Below, in pieces: positions 5,760-6,054 of a DNA stretch of 6,054 bases (its first letter is position 1; each line of letters begins with the position of its first letter). Position numbers and translations under genes: made by a program. The notes under the pieces are model-generated. The model was given only the letters and a program-made list of their open reading frames with translations, had not been told where the DNA came from and did no database searches. The stretch spans positions 1-6,054 of the forward strand of contig JAIRLC010000032.1 of assembly GCA_031259645.1 (NCBI GenBank), written 5' to 3'. The stretch comes from Prevotellaceae bacterium (lineage in GTDB: Bacteria > Bacteroidota > Bacteroidia > Bacteroidales > UBA932).

Positions 5760-5840
5760 GGTAATAACAGCAAAAGATTGAAGGTTGAAGTCCTTGTTGT
5801 TTGCTCTTCATGCTGCAATCTTTGGTCTTTTGTTATTATT
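5760..5840. other. Long imperfect inverted repeat / structured element of unknown role
   Basis: The arms pair as AATAACA (5763-5769) with TGTTATT (5831-5837), extended by one A-T and two G-U pairs to 5760/5840. Further in, AAAGATTG (5773-5780) pairs with CAATCTTT (5816-5823) and TGAAG (5786-5790) with CTTCA (5806-5810), leaving a 15-nt loop. The stems are separated by asymmetric internal loops. It contains no ORF and I find no consensus promoter directly upstream. It may be part of a longer transcript, a bidirectional terminator-like structure, or the relic of a small repeat element. I do not recognise a known family. Confidence 0.5.
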
Positions 5841-5861
5841 CTATATTTTAAATATACAGTT

Positions 5862-5899
5862 TAATGTGCTAATGTGATTAATTTTTTAATGTGATTAAT
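5862..5899. repeat. TAATGTG(ATTAAT) short direct repeats
   Basis: TAATGTG occurs at 5862-5868, and the longer TAATGTGATTAAT at 5870-5882 and 5887-5899. These are part of a run of short-period noncoding repeats. Confidence 0.75.
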
Positions 5900-5907
5900 G
5901 AACACAA

Positions 5908-5935
5908 GTTAAGCGTAAAGCGTAAGGCGTTAAGC
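5908..5935. repeat. 7-bp tandem repeat, four units (GTTAAGC-like)
   Basis: Four exact-period heptamers: GTTAAGC, GTAAAGC, GTAAGGC, GTTAAGC. The outer two units are identical and the inner two differ by one or two bases. Confidence 0.8.
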
Positions 5936-5939
5936 AAAA

Positions 5940-5973
5940 AATTGTTCATTATTCATTGTTAATTGTTCATTAT
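5940..5973. repeat. 13-bp direct repeat AATTGTTCATTAT, two copies
   Basis: Identical copies at 5940-5952 and 5961-5973 are separated by TCATTGTT. The second copy overlaps the stop codon of the partial minus-strand reading frame at the right edge. Confidence 0.85.
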
Positions 5974-6054
5974 AAAAGGGTCGCTGGTGATTAGTTCTTC
6001 TTTCTTCTTATCATCTGTTGCAAGCCGGCGGCCTTTTTTTAAATGGTTAGTAGT
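5959..6054 (-). CDS. Possible C-terminal end of a minus-strand gene (cut by window edge)
   Basis: On the minus strand, one frame is open from the right edge to a TAA at 5961-5959, giving 31 residues that include HLKKGRRLATDDKKKEEL (4-21) and end SDPFIMNN. The other two minus frames meet stops close to the edge (TAA at 6042-6040 and at 6050-6048), so only this frame can enter from the right. Its charged, GC-richer character contrasts with the A/T-rich repeats to its left, and the change falls near the stop codon. I cannot identify the protein from this tail. If real, the gene converges on the plus-strand cca/6S transcripts. Confidence 0.45.
   Translation of the reverse strand, partial: TTNHLKKGRRLATDDKKKEELITSDPFIMNN

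Noticed and set aside
5679..5973. CRISPR array
   Set aside because: The repeats are 7-13 bp, degenerate, and directly adjacent or nearly so, with no 25-40 bp spacers and no cas genes.
6024..6040. GCCGGCGGC followed by seven T as a plus-strand terminator
   Set aside because: The possible stem is only 3 bp with a 3-nt loop. The T run reads as Lys codons of the probable minus-strand gene tail.

Overview
The window comes from a chromosome of the phylum Bacteroidota, most likely order Bacteroidales. Several independent signs agree: at least four promoters of the phylum-specific type (TTTG, about 19-21 bp, TAnnTTTG); a Na+-translocating NADH:quinone oxidoreductase (NQR) locus in the order nqrA-nqrB; a GldB-like lipoprotein, a family typical of Bacteroidota; an orphan HsdR-N-type nuclease-domain protein common in this phylum; and mostly weak or absent Shine-Dalgarno sequences. 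The genus cannot be fixed from the sequence.

Left part (1-2422, all minus strand): read in the direction of transcription, a small exported protein or lipoprotein of unknown function (2422-1982), a small helical protein of unknown function (1976-1641), full-length nqrA (1585-236) and the first 76 codons of nqrB (230 to the window edge). The two small genes are 5 bp apart and nqrA and nqrB are 5 bp apart. A Bacteroidota promoter lies between the two pairs, its -33 box inside the last codons of the upstream gene, so nqr can be transcribed on its own.

Middle (2423-2524): a divergent promoter region. The -33 boxes of the leftward and rightward promoters abut and share the palindrome TTGCAA. Rightward (2525-5369, plus strand) follows a compact, operon-like trio: an HsdR-N/PD-(D/E)xK domain protein, a GldB-like lipoprotein and a CCA-adding tRNA nucleotidyltransferase with an HD domain. 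The gap between the second and third genes is 2 bp.

Right part (5370-6054): nearly 600 bp without a recognisable protein gene, and the most interesting stretch. It starts with a textbook Bacteroidota promoter driving no ORF. Downstream lies a sequence that folds into a long interrupted hairpin (44 pairs over 5491-5643), enclosed by an open bubble and a closing stem. This is the architecture of 6S RNA and fits the 'Bacteroidales-1' class. After it come short degenerate tandem repeats (8-bp and 7-bp units plus 13-bp direct repeats) and a separate 81-nt imperfect hairpin (5760-5840). The last 96 bases look like the 3' end of a minus-strand gene entering from the right.

Functionally the window combines respiratory sodium pumping (nqr), tRNA 3'-end maturation (cca), an envelope lipoprotein, a putative nuclease-fold protein and a probable global regulator of RNA polymerase (6S RNA). 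I see no evidence of a mobile element, CRISPR array or complete defence system.
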